The notes beneath the pieces were generated by a model, which saw only the letters and a program-made list of their open reading frames with translations, did no database searches and was not told the DNA's origin. From Chitinivibrionales bacterium (GTDB taxonomy: Bacteria > Fibrobacterota > Chitinivibrionia > Chitinivibrionales > WJKA01), in the NCBI GenBank assembly GCA_014728215.1, contig WJLZ01000117.1:62001-126000 (forward strand): DNA of 64,000 bases. Reading direction: 5' to 3'. Numbering within the stretch: the first letter of the stretch is position 1; each line of letters begins with the position of its first letter. Shown piece by piece: positions 40,468 through 53,470 of the stretch. Position numbers and translations under genes: made by a program.

Positions 40468-42687
40468 ATGCCTGAACAAACCCGCCCTGAGACCGGAAGA
40501 CTTATTGCTGATGCTGTGGCGATCGATTCAAATAAATGGAAAAATCTTACTTCAGATGATTTTTCAAAGATGAGTAAGGAAGATCTCAAGGATATTGTTG
40601 CAGAAATGCAAATCTATCAACAGGGCCTGGAGATATTCAATCGGAATCTTGCCGGTTCGAACAATAAGCTTGCCCGTGAAAAAGAAGAACTTGAGCGTTC
40701 TCATCGCTTTTTTGGCAATTTTTCCGAAAAGACAACCGGCAATAGTATACAAAATGACCGTGAACAGTTGATCGAGCAGCTAGCCCGTGAAAAGGAGGCG
40801 CTTGCCGAATCGGAACAGCTATTCCGGATCATGGGGCATTCGATTGACTATGGTGTCTGGGCTGCCGATGCTTCGGGGAATATTACCCATGTTTGTCCCA
40901 AACTGACCGATATGCTGGGAAAATCATTTGAAGAGGTCCGCGGCTTTGGCTGGCTCGATACACTGGTTCCCGAACAGCGGGAGGACGTTGCCGATTTATG
41001 GATGCATTCGATACGGACCGGCGAGCCGTTCGAGCATGAGCATCATTTTGTGGCCAAAAATGGTGATATCCGTATTGTGCTGGGGCGTGGCATGCCGGTG
41101 AGAAATGAAAAGGGAACCGTTGTTTCCTGGGCGGGCATCAATCTCGATATTACCGACCCCAACCGAGTTGAAGAAGAGCTTATGCATACCAGTGCGGTTC
41201 TTAAGAGAGTCAATAAAAATCTACAGGAGAGCCGTGAATATCTCAATCGGGCCCAGGAAGTGGCCCATATCGGAAGCTGGCGGCTGGATATTCGAGAAGG
41301 CGAGGCGCTTTGCTCCGATGAAGCATGCCGGATTATTGGGATAGCCGATCAAAAAGAGATAACTAGTGAGATGTTTGCTTCCATAATTTATCCTGACGAC
41401 CGGGATAATGTTGAACAGATGCGGGCTGAACTCATGCAGGGGAACGCACGTGAATTCGATAACCGGATTGTGGTTGACGGAAAGGTTAAGTGGGTGCGGG
41501 TTCGTTCCGAGCCCGAATTCGACAACAATAATGTACTCACCGGTGGATTCGGGACCATCCAGGATATTACCGAACTGATGACTGCCCGGAAAAAAATTGA
41601 AGATCGCGAAAAGCTGTTCAGCCTGGTGCTCGAGAATTCCCGTGACGGCATTCACCTCTTCGATCTTGCTGCCGAAAAATTGGCATTCATGAGTCCGTCG
41701 CTCGAAAAACTTACCGGCTTTACACTCGATGAAATCGAGCAGTTACCCCTTGGAGAGATTGCTTTCCGATTGCATCCCGATGATATTGAGACTGTCAATA
41801 ATTACCTGAGCGAAATTATTGCAGGCAATGAACCGGATAAGCCCATGGAGTATCGCTGGCGTATTAAAAGCGGTGAGTACCGGTGGTTCAGTGACAGCAG
41901 AAAGGCGATCTGGGATCATGAGGGAAATGCAATCGCCCTCGTTGGTGTCAGCCGTGATATTACCGATCAGAAAATAATGGAAGAAAATCTCCGGCGCCAG
42001 GCAGGCGACCTTTCCGTCGTAAATGGTGAACTCGAGTCCTTTTCCTATTCTGTCTCCCACGACCTTCGCAATGTAGTCAATAACATCGCCGCGCTGATCG
42101 ATGTATTCGAGGTTGATAATCTGGATCGTATTAATGAAACCGGAAAAGCATGCCTGCTTCATATCAAGCAAAATGTTTCCCGGATGTCGGATACCATCTC
42201 CGATCTTCTGCAGCTTTCCCGTGTTTCAAAACAGGAGCTGGAAATTACCCAAACCAACTTGAGCCGTATTGCCGAAAGATTTATCGATGAATTGAAAGAA
42301 AGCAATTCCGGCCGCCGGGTCGGGGTAAATATCCATGATAACATGACTGCTATGGCCGATCGGGGGTTGATGCGACTCGTTATGGAAAATCTCATCAGAA
42401 ATGCATGGAAATATACCTCTAAATCTAAACAACCGGAAATCGAAATCGGCTATCGAAAAGAAGGACAGGAGAGGTACTTTTTTGTCAAAGACAATGGCGC
42501 AGGTTTCGATATGAAAGATGCGGAGCGGATTTTCGCTCCATTCCAGCGGGCCCATTCCAAAAAAGAGTATCCCGGTACTGGAATCGGTCTTTCAATTGTC
42601 CGCCGCGTTATCAAAAAACACAGTGGCGAAATATGGGTCGAATCGGAAACCGGAAAAGGGTCATGTTTTTATTTTACGCTGGGCTAG
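40468..42687 (+). CDS. Cytoplasmic multi-PAS sensor histidine kinase
   Basis: A 739-residue kinase without membrane segments. A short helical N-terminus (residues 30-110) is followed by three PAS/PAC units (about 118-235, 262-375 and 385-505, each ending in a GI-LDITD, GTIQDITE or GVSRDITD motif), a HisKA domain with the phospho-acceptor H531 in SYSVSHDLRN, and a HATPase domain (ENLIRNAWKYT, KDNGAGFDM, GTGIGLSIVRR). The last 216 residues align without a gap to the end of the next kinase. No response regulator is adjacent. GGGGGTAA lies before the ATG. It probably senses a soluble redox or ligand signal. Confidence 0.85.
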   Translation: MPEQTRPETGRLIADAVAIDSNKWKNLTSDDFSKMSKEDLKDIVAEMQIYQQGLEIFNRNLAGSNNKLAREKEELERSHRFFGNFSEKTTGNSIQNDREQLIEQLAREKEALAESEQLFRIMGHSIDYGVWAADASGNITHVCPKLTDMLGKSFEEVRGFGWLDTLVPEQREDVADLWMHSIRTGEPFEHEHHFVAKNGDIRIVLGRGMPVRNEKGTVVSWAGINLDITDPNRVEEELMHTSAVLKRVNKNLQESREYLNRAQEVAHIGSWRLDIREGEALCSDEACRIIGIADQKEITSEMFASIIYPDDRDNVEQMRAELMQGNAREFDNRIVVDGKVKWVRVRSEPEFDNNNVLTGGFGTIQDITELMTARKKIEDREKLFSLVLENSRDGIHLFDLAAEKLAFMSPSLEKLTGFTLDEIEQLPLGEIAFRLHPDDIETVNNYLSEIIAGNEPDKPMEYRWRIKSGEYRWFSDSRKAIWDHEGNAIALVGVSRDITDQKIMEENLRRQAGDLSVVNGELESFSYSVSHDLRNVVNNIAALIDVFEVDNLDRINETGKACLLHIKQNVSRMSDTISDLLQLSRVSKQELEITQTNLSRIAERFIDELKESNSGRRVGVNIHDNMTAMADRGLMRLVMENLIRNAWKYTSKSKQPEIEIGYRKEGQERYFFVKDNGAGFDMKDAERIFAPFQRAHSKKEYPGTGIGLSIVRRVIKKHSGEIWVESETGKGSCFYFTLG

Positions 42688-42947
42688 CTGGGAAGCAAGG
42701 GCGATGGTGAAGGGGGAGAGTGTTTGAGTTTAAAGGTGAAGGAAATCGAACTTCGGCAGTTAACCGATTAATATCTGCATTCACCCAGGGTTTTATGACC
42801 CAAACCTCTTCATAATAAATGCACCGGTGATTCGCAATGTATTATTTGTGTTTTAATATTATAGTATATTATTACTCTACATTTCACCGAATTCATAACA
42901 AAAAGTCCTTTTAAAAAGCATGTGTCAGGATGGTGGAGAAGGCAGCT

Positions 42948-48059
<5,112 letters not shown>

Positions 48060-48087
48060 AAAACCGGTTTTCTGAAAAAAAGGATGG

Positions 48088-48115
48088 TAACGAGAACAAT
48101 TAAAACCGACGAGAA
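48088..48115. repeat. Dispersed intergenic repeat type A, copy 1
   Basis: TAACGAGAACAATTAAAACC then GACGAGAA, a diverged copy of the element best seen at 52364-52392 and 51565-51591. Confidence 0.4.
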
Positions 48116-48335
48116 AAATCAGCGTAAGTATATACTATGCTGAACGCTTCAGATTACATCCCTGTTCATCGGTCGTGATCTTTCCCGGCTTCGTTGAGTC
48201 CCGCATTATCGGGATGAATAATCTTGAATCTCTTTCTGCTGCTCATTCCTCACTTTCGATAATTTTCTCTGCAATTTTGCGAAAAAAGAAGTCCTATTCT
48301 CAAATAGCCACGGTAAACTGATTTTTCTTCTGCAT
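48116..48335. other. Intergenic control region, no gene seen
   Basis: Contains ATTTTGCGAAAAAAG at about 48274-48288, a TTTGCGAAA motif roughly 50-60 bases upstream of the sigma-54 site at 48336, at a distance suitable for an enhancer-binding protein. Confidence 0.4.
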
Positions 48336-48351
48336 TGGTATGGTTTTTGCA
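48336..48351 (+). promoter_or_regulatory. Sigma-54 promoter for the second FFYRP-family gene
   Basis: Reads TGGTATGGTTTTTGCA, 78 bases before ATG 48429. Confidence 0.75.
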
Positions 48352-48428
48352 TTTATCTTAGCATGAAATCGAAGAAGAAGATCAGCAGGCGACAAGAAAC
48401 CAGCATCCAGTAATCGAAAGGACAGTAT

Positions 48429-49211
48429 ATGCTCAAAGAGGAACGTGAAGCGGTGAAAGAATCCTATGCAGGGATAGAGGATGGTGATGTATTCTTTTTT
48501 TACCGCCCCAAAACCGACAATCCCGAGAGCGCCCATGATATCCAGTCACTTCAACTGGTCCTTCATCCTCTGGCAAGTCGGAAGTTCCGGTTGCTGATAC
48601 TGGATACGGCGGTTATGCCCCAGAGGACTGAGACATTCAACGAAATTACCGGACGGGTCGACTGTGTTACCGATAAGGAGATGGTCATTCGCAATCGTCT
48701 GAAGGAACGGTTTGGCGAAACAAGGGGAATTGCAACGCTGGAAAAGCCCTATTCGCGAATCTGCGCCGAGGGGGTCTATTCCCTGGTACCTCATAATAAT
48801 CGGATGTATCTGGTATACCTTCTGGAATTGCCCGCGCTTCCCGGTAATGCCCAGCAGGTGTTGGGTATCCGGCGTGAAGATGAGTTTCTTGTTGGTGTTT
48901 ATAATCCGCTCTTCGGCAAGAGTGAAGAAGACCTTGAACGTGAGGAGGTCGGTGCGGAGGAACCCCGGTATCCCGATCAGCTCCAGAAGACCTTTAACCG
49001 GGGGCATATCACCTATGATGTCCATCCCGAATTACTCGACTATGAAAATGCACGGTTTGGTCTGTTCCGCAGGGGTTCCAAAGAAGCCCGCACGCATGCC
49101 GCCGATGTCGGCCCTATGTGGGAAGATTTCGATACCGCGGATATATTCAGAAAATTGGAAATGCGTAAAGAACGAATACCGATCGTATCGATTCTTGAGG
49201 ATTTACGGTAG
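48429..49211 (+). CDS. Uncharacterised conserved protein, FFYRPRV family, copy 2
   Basis: A 260-residue soluble paralog of the protein at 34959. Shared blocks: DGDVFFFYRPKTDNPESAHD, QSLQLVLHP, FRLLILDTAVMPQ, GRVDCVTDKE, CAEGVYSLVPHNNRMYLVYL, LELPALPGNAQQVLGIRRED. The C-terminal part differs and contains HPELLDYENARFGLFRRGSK and DIFRKLEMRKERIP, an equivalent of the FRHLKVDRKKRP end of copy 1. Again it has its own sigma-54 promoter. AAAGGAC precedes the ATG. Function unknown; the two conserved halves suggest a small-molecule or RNA-binding fold, which I cannot prove. Confidence 0.6.
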   Translation: MLKEEREAVKESYAGIEDGDVFFFYRPKTDNPESAHDIQSLQLVLHPLASRKFRLLILDTAVMPQRTETFNEITGRVDCVTDKEMVIRNRLKERFGETRGIATLEKPYSRICAEGVYSLVPHNNRMYLVYLLELPALPGNAQQVLGIRREDEFLVGVYNPLFGKSEEDLEREEVGAEEPRYPDQLQKTFNRGHITYDVHPELLDYENARFGLFRRGSKEARTHAADVGPMWEDFDTADIFRKLEMRKERIPIVSILEDLR

Positions 49212-49230
49212 ATAGATTGTTAAGAGGAAT

Positions 49231-49260
49231 TAACGAATACGAGAATGATCAGGATAAACG
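49231..49260. repeat. Dispersed intergenic repeat type A, copy 2
   Basis: TAACGAATACGAGAATGATC then AGGATAAACG, close to the consensus AACGAGAATGATTAnGATGA. Confidence 0.5.
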
Positions 49261-49391
49261 AAAAAAGGTGGAAAACAAACATGAGAGCACAACGCTGCCG
49301 GCGTATGAGGTAAAACGTCATTTTTGCAATCCACTTTCTTTTCCTTCAATCGTAATCAAAAACCTTTCACCCCAAAAAAAGCGAGGGTCCT

Positions 49392-49829
49392 ATGAAACTG
49401 AGCAGTCCTGCATTCGAGAATGACGGTATTATACCTGCGAAGTTTACTTGTAAAGGCTCGAATATCAATCCGCCATTGACTATCGAAGACCTTCCGGAGG
49501 GTACGAAGAGCCTCTGTCTTATCATGCACGATCCCGATGCTCCATCGGGGGATTTTGTTCACTGGGTTGATTACAATATCGATCCCACCGGAGAAATTCC
49601 CGAAAACAGCACGCCGGGAAAGCAGGGAAAGAACGATTTCGGTAACATCGGCTACGGCGGACCGTGCCCGCCACCCGATGGTGCACATCATTACGTCTGG
49701 GAACTCCATGCACTCGATACCATGCTTGGTATGTCTGGAGGCACGAGCAGACAAGAAGTCGAAAGTGCGCTTCAGGGACATGAGCTTGCATCGGCGCAAC
49801 TGGTCGGACAGTTTGCTTCGGAGAAATAA
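49392..49829 (+). CDS. PEBP/YbhB-YbcL family protein (Raf kinase inhibitor-like)
   Basis: A 145-residue cytoplasmic protein of the phosphatidylethanolamine-binding family. Hallmarks are PPLTIEDLPEGTKSLCLIMH, DPDAPSGDFVHWVDYNID, GYGGPCPPPDGAHHYVWELH and a final LASAQLVGQF. The pocket residues DPDAP and GPCPPxxxHHY are intact. Bacterial members bind small anions and appear in stress operons; no substrate is established. GAGGG precedes the ATG. Probably co-transcribed with the next gene, 43 bases away. Confidence 0.85.
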   Translation: MKLSSPAFENDGIIPAKFTCKGSNINPPLTIEDLPEGTKSLCLIMHDPDAPSGDFVHWVDYNIDPTGEIPENSTPGKQGKNDFGNIGYGGPCPPPDGAHHYVWELHALDTMLGMSGGTSRQEVESALQGHELASAQLVGQFASEK

Positions 49830-49872
49830 GCGTAGGGTGCATGTGTTAGGAATTCAACGAAAGGAGAGGCAT

Positions 49873-50151
49873 ATGGCCGGCGCAAAAGAACCGTGGTATT
49901 GTAAGCACAGCAATCTTGGAAAAGCCTTTCATCAGTTTTACGACACATGCCAGAATGAAACAAATCTCGATAATAAAACCCGCGAGCTTCTGCAGCTTGC
50001 CCTCGCGTCTGTTTTCCGTTGCCCCCGCTGTACCCGCGAACATTTGAGAGGTGCACTTAATTCAGGTGCGAGCAAACAGGAAGTGTCCGAAACACTGCTT
50101 ATCGCCGCACAGGAAGGCGCGGGAACACAATTGAGCCGGCTTAAAGAATAG
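49873..50151 (+). CDS. Carboxymuconolactone decarboxylase (AhpD-like) family protein
   Basis: A 92-residue helical protein with the reactive CxxC of AhpD-like proteins: FRCPRCTREHLRGAL, C50 and C53 with E56 and H57 nearby as proton relay, and GASKQEVSETLLIAAQEGAG after it. Such proteins act as small peroxidases or thiol-disulfide adaptors. It lies inside a longer overlapping frame, but AAAGGAGAGG directly before the ATG at 49873 fixes the start. Second gene of the PEBP unit. Confidence 0.8.
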   Translation: MAGAKEPWYCKHSNLGKAFHQFYDTCQNETNLDNKTRELLQLALASVFRCPRCTREHLRGALNSGASKQEVSETLLIAAQEGAGTQLSRLKE

Positions 50152-50160
50152 AGGAAGAAT

Positions 50161-50198
50161 TGGAGTACCGGGTATCTGATTTGCAGCCCATTACTCCA
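50161..50198. repeat. Inverted repeat TGGAGTA / TACTCCA around a sigma-54-like site
   Basis: Seven perfectly paired bases (50161-50167 and 50192-50198) flank the promoter-like site at 50170-50185. Similar sequence to the arms of the 27881-27956 inverted repeat. Confidence 0.4.
50170..50185 (+). promoter_or_regulatory. Sigma-54-like promoter for the DUF2267 gene
   Basis: Reads GGGTATCTGATTTGCA; spacing correct, first -24 base deviates. It lies 52 bases before ATG 50237. Confidence 0.55.
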
Positions 50199-50236
50199 TC
50201 ACTCTATCTCTTACTTTTAACCATAAGGAGGTTTCT

Positions 50237-50617
50237 ATGGATTACGAAATGCTTCGACGCCGTGTAGAAGAGCTTCCTTTTATTCCCGACAGTCAGACTG
50301 CCGAAGTGGCAATCAAATCGGTACTTGGTCATCTTGCCAGCCGTATGGAGGAAGACCAAGCGCGGGTAATGACCGCAAGCTTTCCGCCGTCGTTGAACTA
50401 CGATACGCTCCGCAGTCACCAGCAGACAGTCACCACTATTTCGGTGGTACAGTTTATCGAAGACATTCGTGAACAATTTGGTTTTTCAACCGGAGATACT
50501 CATAATCTTATTCGAACAATCATGCACTCAGCCAAAGGGGACTTTTCTCCCGATACACTCCAAGAATGGGAAAAGCATCTTCCGGAAGACTGGGCTGAAA
50601 TGGTTGAGGAGGCGTGA
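50237..50617 (+). CDS. DUF2267 family protein, copy 1
   Basis: A 126-residue helical protein: DYEMLRRRVEELPFIPDSQT, then AIKSVLGHLASRMEEDQARV, and a C-terminal half with FIEDIREQFGFS and LQEWEKHLPEDWAEMVEE. The helical order and the LP..W/L ending are those of DUF2267, of unknown function, frequent in stress islands. AAGGAGG precedes the ATG. A second, longer member is at 63398-63847. Confidence 0.7.
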   Translation: MDYEMLRRRVEELPFIPDSQTAEVAIKSVLGHLASRMEEDQARVMTASFPPSLNYDTLRSHQQTVTTISVVQFIEDIREQFGFSTGDTHNLIRTIMHSAKGDFSPDTLQEWEKHLPEDWAEMVEEA

Positions 50618-50641
50618 AGGTTAGAAGAAGGATTGAAGGAT

Positions 50642-50666
50642 GCGAGAACGATTAAGATGGACGAGA
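50642..50666. repeat. Dispersed intergenic repeat type A, copy 3
   Basis: GCGAGAACGATTAAGATGGA then CGAGA, preceded by GGATTGAAGGAT as in the other copies. Confidence 0.45.
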
Positions 50667-50783
50667 GGGAATAGGGCCGGGTTCGCGAAGTTACGAGCGC
50701 ATTATGGAAATCGTTACAAAAACAGTCTGTTTCTTTCTTTTTGTCTACCATACTCGTTCTCCTAATCCTTAATTTATTGGACT

Positions 50784-51521
50784 ATGAACGAATTGCTCTG
50801 TATTATTATTGGTGGTTTTTTGATGAGTCTGATAGCCGTTGTTGGTGGTTTTACGGCTATTTTACAGAAGGGATTGCTCGATCGGATACTTCTTCCAATT
50901 GTAGCGCTCGCCGCGGGGACACTCCTTGGAGGTGCGCTGTTCCATATGATTCCCGAAGCGATTCAGGTAATCGATCCACGGGACGCGGGAATATGGGTGA
51001 TGGGCGGTTTTATCACCTTTCTGGGACTCGAACAGTTTCTTCACTGGCACAACTACGCGCATCACTCGGCCGAAGATAAGCATAAGCCCATGACCTACCT
51101 GGTTCTGATCGGTGACGGAATCCATAATTTTTTAGGGGGGTTGGGTATTGCAAGTACTTTTCTTATTGATCCCCGGGCAGGGATAGCAGCCTGGATCGCC
51201 GCAGCCGGCCATGAAATACCCCAGGAATTCGGCGACTTCGGCGTACTGGTTCACGGCGGCTGGAACAAACGCACCGCCCTTATTCTGAACGTTCTTTCGG
51301 CACTCACCTTTCCGGCAGGCGCCATCCTCGCCTATTATGTATCACTGAGGTTCGAGACCGCCGGACTGGTGCTGTTCGGCGCGGGAAACTTTATCTATAT
51401 CGCAGCATCGGACCTTGTCCCCGAAATCAAACTCCATAAAACATTGTGGAACGCCATAGTTCATTTTTCTTTCCTTGTTGCCGGCATGCTCCTCATGCTC
51501 GTGTTATCCTATGCTTTTTAA
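50784..51521 (+). CDS. ZIP family metal transporter
   Basis: A 245-residue polytopic membrane protein of the ZIP (SLC39) family, which imports zinc, iron or manganese across the inner membrane. The metal-site helix 4 motif is LIGDGIHNFLGGLGIAS, helix 5 has AAGHEIPQEFGDFGVLVHGG, and helix 2 gives AALAAGTLLGGALFHMIPEA-like sequence. A His-rich stretch (FLHWHNYAHHSAEDKHK) lies in the loop between helices 3 and 4, the usual variable metal-binding loop. There is no clear ribosome site at ATG 50784; an internal ATG at 50823 is an alternative. No sigma-54 site. Confidence 0.85.
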   Translation: MNELLCIIIGGFLMSLIAVVGGFTAILQKGLLDRILLPIVALAAGTLLGGALFHMIPEAIQVIDPRDAGIWVMGGFITFLGLEQFLHWHNYAHHSAEDKHKPMTYLVLIGDGIHNFLGGLGIASTFLIDPRAGIAAWIAAAGHEIPQEFGDFGVLVHGGWNKRTALILNVLSALTFPAGAILAYYVSLRFETAGLVLFGAGNFIYIAASDLVPEIKLHKTLWNAIVHFSFLVAGMLLMLVLSYAF

Positions 51522-51564
51522 GGAAGGCCATGGGTGAGGGTAAGGAGGGATGAGGGATTGAAGA

Positions 51565-51591
51565 CAACGAGAATGATTACGATGAACGGGC
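51565..51591. repeat. Dispersed intergenic repeat type A, copy 4
   Basis: CAACGAGAATGATTACGATG then AACGGGC, preceded by GGGATTGAAGA. Confidence 0.5.
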
Positions 51592-51714
51592 GGAGGAGTT
51601 TACGTGGTAAGAATGTGGGTAACTTAAAAATAGTGGAGGCTTTTTTGAACCTTGACCGCCTGTCCCGGGCTTATTTCAGGATTGTGTGTTTGAAAAAAAC
51701 CTCACCTTCGTCTA

Positions 51715-51742
51715 TGCTCCTCATCCATTATCCTTCTCCTCC
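51715..51742. repeat. Dispersed intergenic repeat type B, inverted copy
   Basis: The complement reads GAGAAGGATAATGGATGAGG, matching the core of the 5257 and 31505 copies. Confidence 0.45.
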
Positions 51743-51746
51743 TTCA

Positions 51747-52328
51747 TCATTTCAACAGCTGTATACCACGCAAAAACATTTCTACGGCAACTGTAGTTAG
51801 AAGCATGCCCATTAACCGTTCGATAGCTGCGATAGTTCGCAGGCCGACAAGTTTTGAAATATTGCTTGATATCAGCAGAATAAGTAATGAAAGAAACCAG
51901 GCTGAAAAAAGTGCAAGCAGCCATTGCGGCCAACGCTGAGGATTTCTTGCCATAAGTAACAGTATGGTTGCCATGGCCGACGGTCCGGCGATAAAGGGTA
52001 CCGCCAGGGGAAATATGAAGGGTTCCTCTTCAGGTGATGCTCCAAAAATTTCCCTGGAATCGGAAAAAATCATCCGCAAGGCAATAAGAAACAGTATGAT
52101 TCCCCCTGATATACTGAGGGACACTCTTGACAAAACAAGGAATGCAAGGATATATTGCCCGGTAAAAAGGAAAATGACAAGAATCAAAAAGGCAATGCAC
52201 ATTTCCCGCAGGATGATAATTCTTTGACGTTTTGGCTCGATTTTTTTGAGAACAGATATAAAAAAGGGGATATTGCCGATAGGATCGAGCACTAAGAAAA
52301 GAAGGGCTGCTGCCGAGAGGGTTGTCAT
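51747..52328 (-). CDS. MarC family membrane protein
   Basis: A 193-residue protein with six hydrophobic helices. It begins LLFLVLDPIGNIPFFISVLK, the family's DPiGNiPfF motif, continues IIILREMCIAFLILVIFLF and ALRMIFSD, and later has FPLAVPFIAGPSAMATILLL with GPsa, then ERLMGMLLTTVAVEMFLRGI. MarC/UPF0056 proteins are inner membrane proteins, older suggestion antibiotic resistance, now thought to be transport. There is no clear ribosome site before ATG 52328. The gene converges with the ZIP transporter. Confidence 0.85.
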   Translation of the reverse strand: MTTLSAAALLFLVLDPIGNIPFFISVLKKIEPKRQRIIILREMCIAFLILVIFLFTGQYILAFLVLSRVSLSISGGIILFLIALRMIFSDSREIFGASPEEEPFIFPLAVPFIAGPSAMATILLLMARNPQRWPQWLLALFSAWFLSLLILLISSNISKLVGLRTIAAIERLMGMLLTTVAVEMFLRGIQLLK

Positions 52329-52363
52329 AGTGGTAAGTAAGGGGGGGGAGAAGATCGATTAAA

Positions 52364-52392
52364 GATAACGAGAATGATCAAAATGAACGATA
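52364..52392. repeat. Dispersed intergenic repeat type A, copy 5, with inverted partner
   Basis: ATAACGAGAATGATCAAAAT then GAACGATAA. At 52441-52461 the inverted segment TCATTCTCATTAATCGTTCC can pair with it, so transcripts may fold here. Confidence 0.5.
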
Positions 52393-52545
52393 AAGAATTT
52401 TCCTATTGTTTACCCAGATGCGGGAGGCCGGAAACCAGCTTCATTCTCATTAATCGTTCCCTTTATCTTCCATTGCTTCTCCTCCATACCAATTCTCTCC
52501 CGGGGCGCCTGTGCGCCCTGGGAAGAGAAATTATTGGTAGTTCCC

Positions 52546-52998
52546 TCAGCCCTTGACTTCGATTTTCTTTGCCTGGGGTTGGGGCCGGCTTGTTTTCTTC
52601 AGTGAAAGCTCAAGAACGCCGTTTTTAAATGTTGCGTTGATGCTTTCTTTATCGACATAGTCGGGAAGCGTAAAAGAACGGCTGAATGAGCCATAGGCCC
52701 GTTCGAGATGGCTGTAATACCCGCCTTCTTCTTCCTTTTTCGATTCTTCTTTTTTATCGCCGCTGATAGTGAGAACATCACCGGATATCGAAATGTCGAT
52801 GTTGTTTTTGTCAACACCAGGAATGTCGGCGCGAATGAGAAATTCATCCTTTTCTTCAACAATATCCATACTCGGCCACATTCTGCCGCTGATATCCCGG
52901 TTGGACATGCTGAAAAAAGGATCGTTAAAAAAGTCGTTGAGAAGAGTGCTTAATGAACTCATGGTCCGTTCGGGGCGGAAAGTAGGTAAAAAAGCCAT
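52546..52998 (-). CDS. Hsp20 / small heat shock protein
   Basis: A 150-residue chaperone: N-terminal arm (MAFLPTFRPERTMSSLSTLL, NDFFNDPFFSMSNRD), alpha-crystallin domain (RMWPSMDIVEEKDEFLIRAD, PGVDKNNIDISISGDVLTIS, YGSFSRSFTLPDYVDKESIN, ATFKNGVLELSLKK) and a basic end with KKTSRPQPQAKKIEVKG. The IxI-type C-terminal anchor is IEV. It prevents aggregation of unfolded proteins. AAAGGAGG precedes the ATG. A perfect sigma-54 site lies 137 bases upstream, where sigma-32 or a CIRCE element would be usual. Confidence 0.9.
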   Translation of the reverse strand: MAFLPTFRPERTMSSLSTLLNDFFNDPFFSMSNRDISGRMWPSMDIVEEKDEFLIRADIPGVDKNNIDISISGDVLTISGDKKEESKKEEEGGYYSHLERAYGSFSRSFTLPDYVDKESINATFKNGVLELSLKKTSRPQPQAKKIEVKG

Positions 52999-53134
52999 AG
53001 GTCCTCCTTTAGTAAATAATGATGGAAAAGAAAATCCTACACTGCTTCCATGGTAAGCAGATTACTACCGAGGGCATTCATGTGTTGTTGACAATTTAAA
53101 TCAATGCCTTCGAATTATTTTCCGCATTCATTGA

Positions 53135-53150
53135 TGCAAAAGTTATGCCA
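53135..53150 (-). promoter_or_regulatory. Sigma-54 promoter for the Hsp20 gene
   Basis: Reads TGGCATAACTTTTGCA on the minus strand. Confidence 0.75.
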
Positions 53151-53329
53151 TTCGGGAAGATCGATCGGTGTTTTAGGTGCGTGAGAAAGCTCCACAACGG
53201 CCTCCTTTCGAATGGGATACTCCGGTATCCATTCGTAATTTCGAAAATCGCATTTGCATTTCCGGGAAATTTACGCTTTTGCCGTGCAGTCCATATTGTA
53301 TCAAAGCAGCATGTGAATGAATAGTATCC
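53151..53329. other. Intergenic control region, no gene seen
   Basis: Lies between two divergent sigma-54 sites. It contains ATTTCGAAAATCGCATTTGC near 53238-53257 but no coding frame. Confidence 0.35.
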
Positions 53330-53345
53330 CGGCATCGAATTTGCA
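53330..53345 (+). promoter_or_regulatory. Sigma-54 promoter for the CHAD gene
   Basis: Reads CGGCATCGAATTTGCA; correct spacing, one -24 deviation, 126 bases before ATG 53471. Confidence 0.65.
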
Positions 53346-53470
53346 TCGGAAAACAGCAAAAACTGAGTAATTTCGCTGTAGCCGGGATAAAGAGGTGGTG
53401 AAGCAGACAAAAGCAAGGGGTAATCCATTATTCAATCATTTCATTATTCTCATTTATCGAAAGCATTCTC

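Noticed and set aside
49537-49872. Longer reading of the carboxymuconolactone decarboxylase-like gene starting at 49537
   Set aside because: The extra 112 residues overlap the PEBP gene in another frame, look non-coding, and the AAAGGAGAGG ribosome site is at 49873.
53248-53264. Minus-strand GG-N10-GC pattern between Hsp20 and CHAD
   Set aside because: The -24 box reads CGGAAAT; a much better site exists at 53135.
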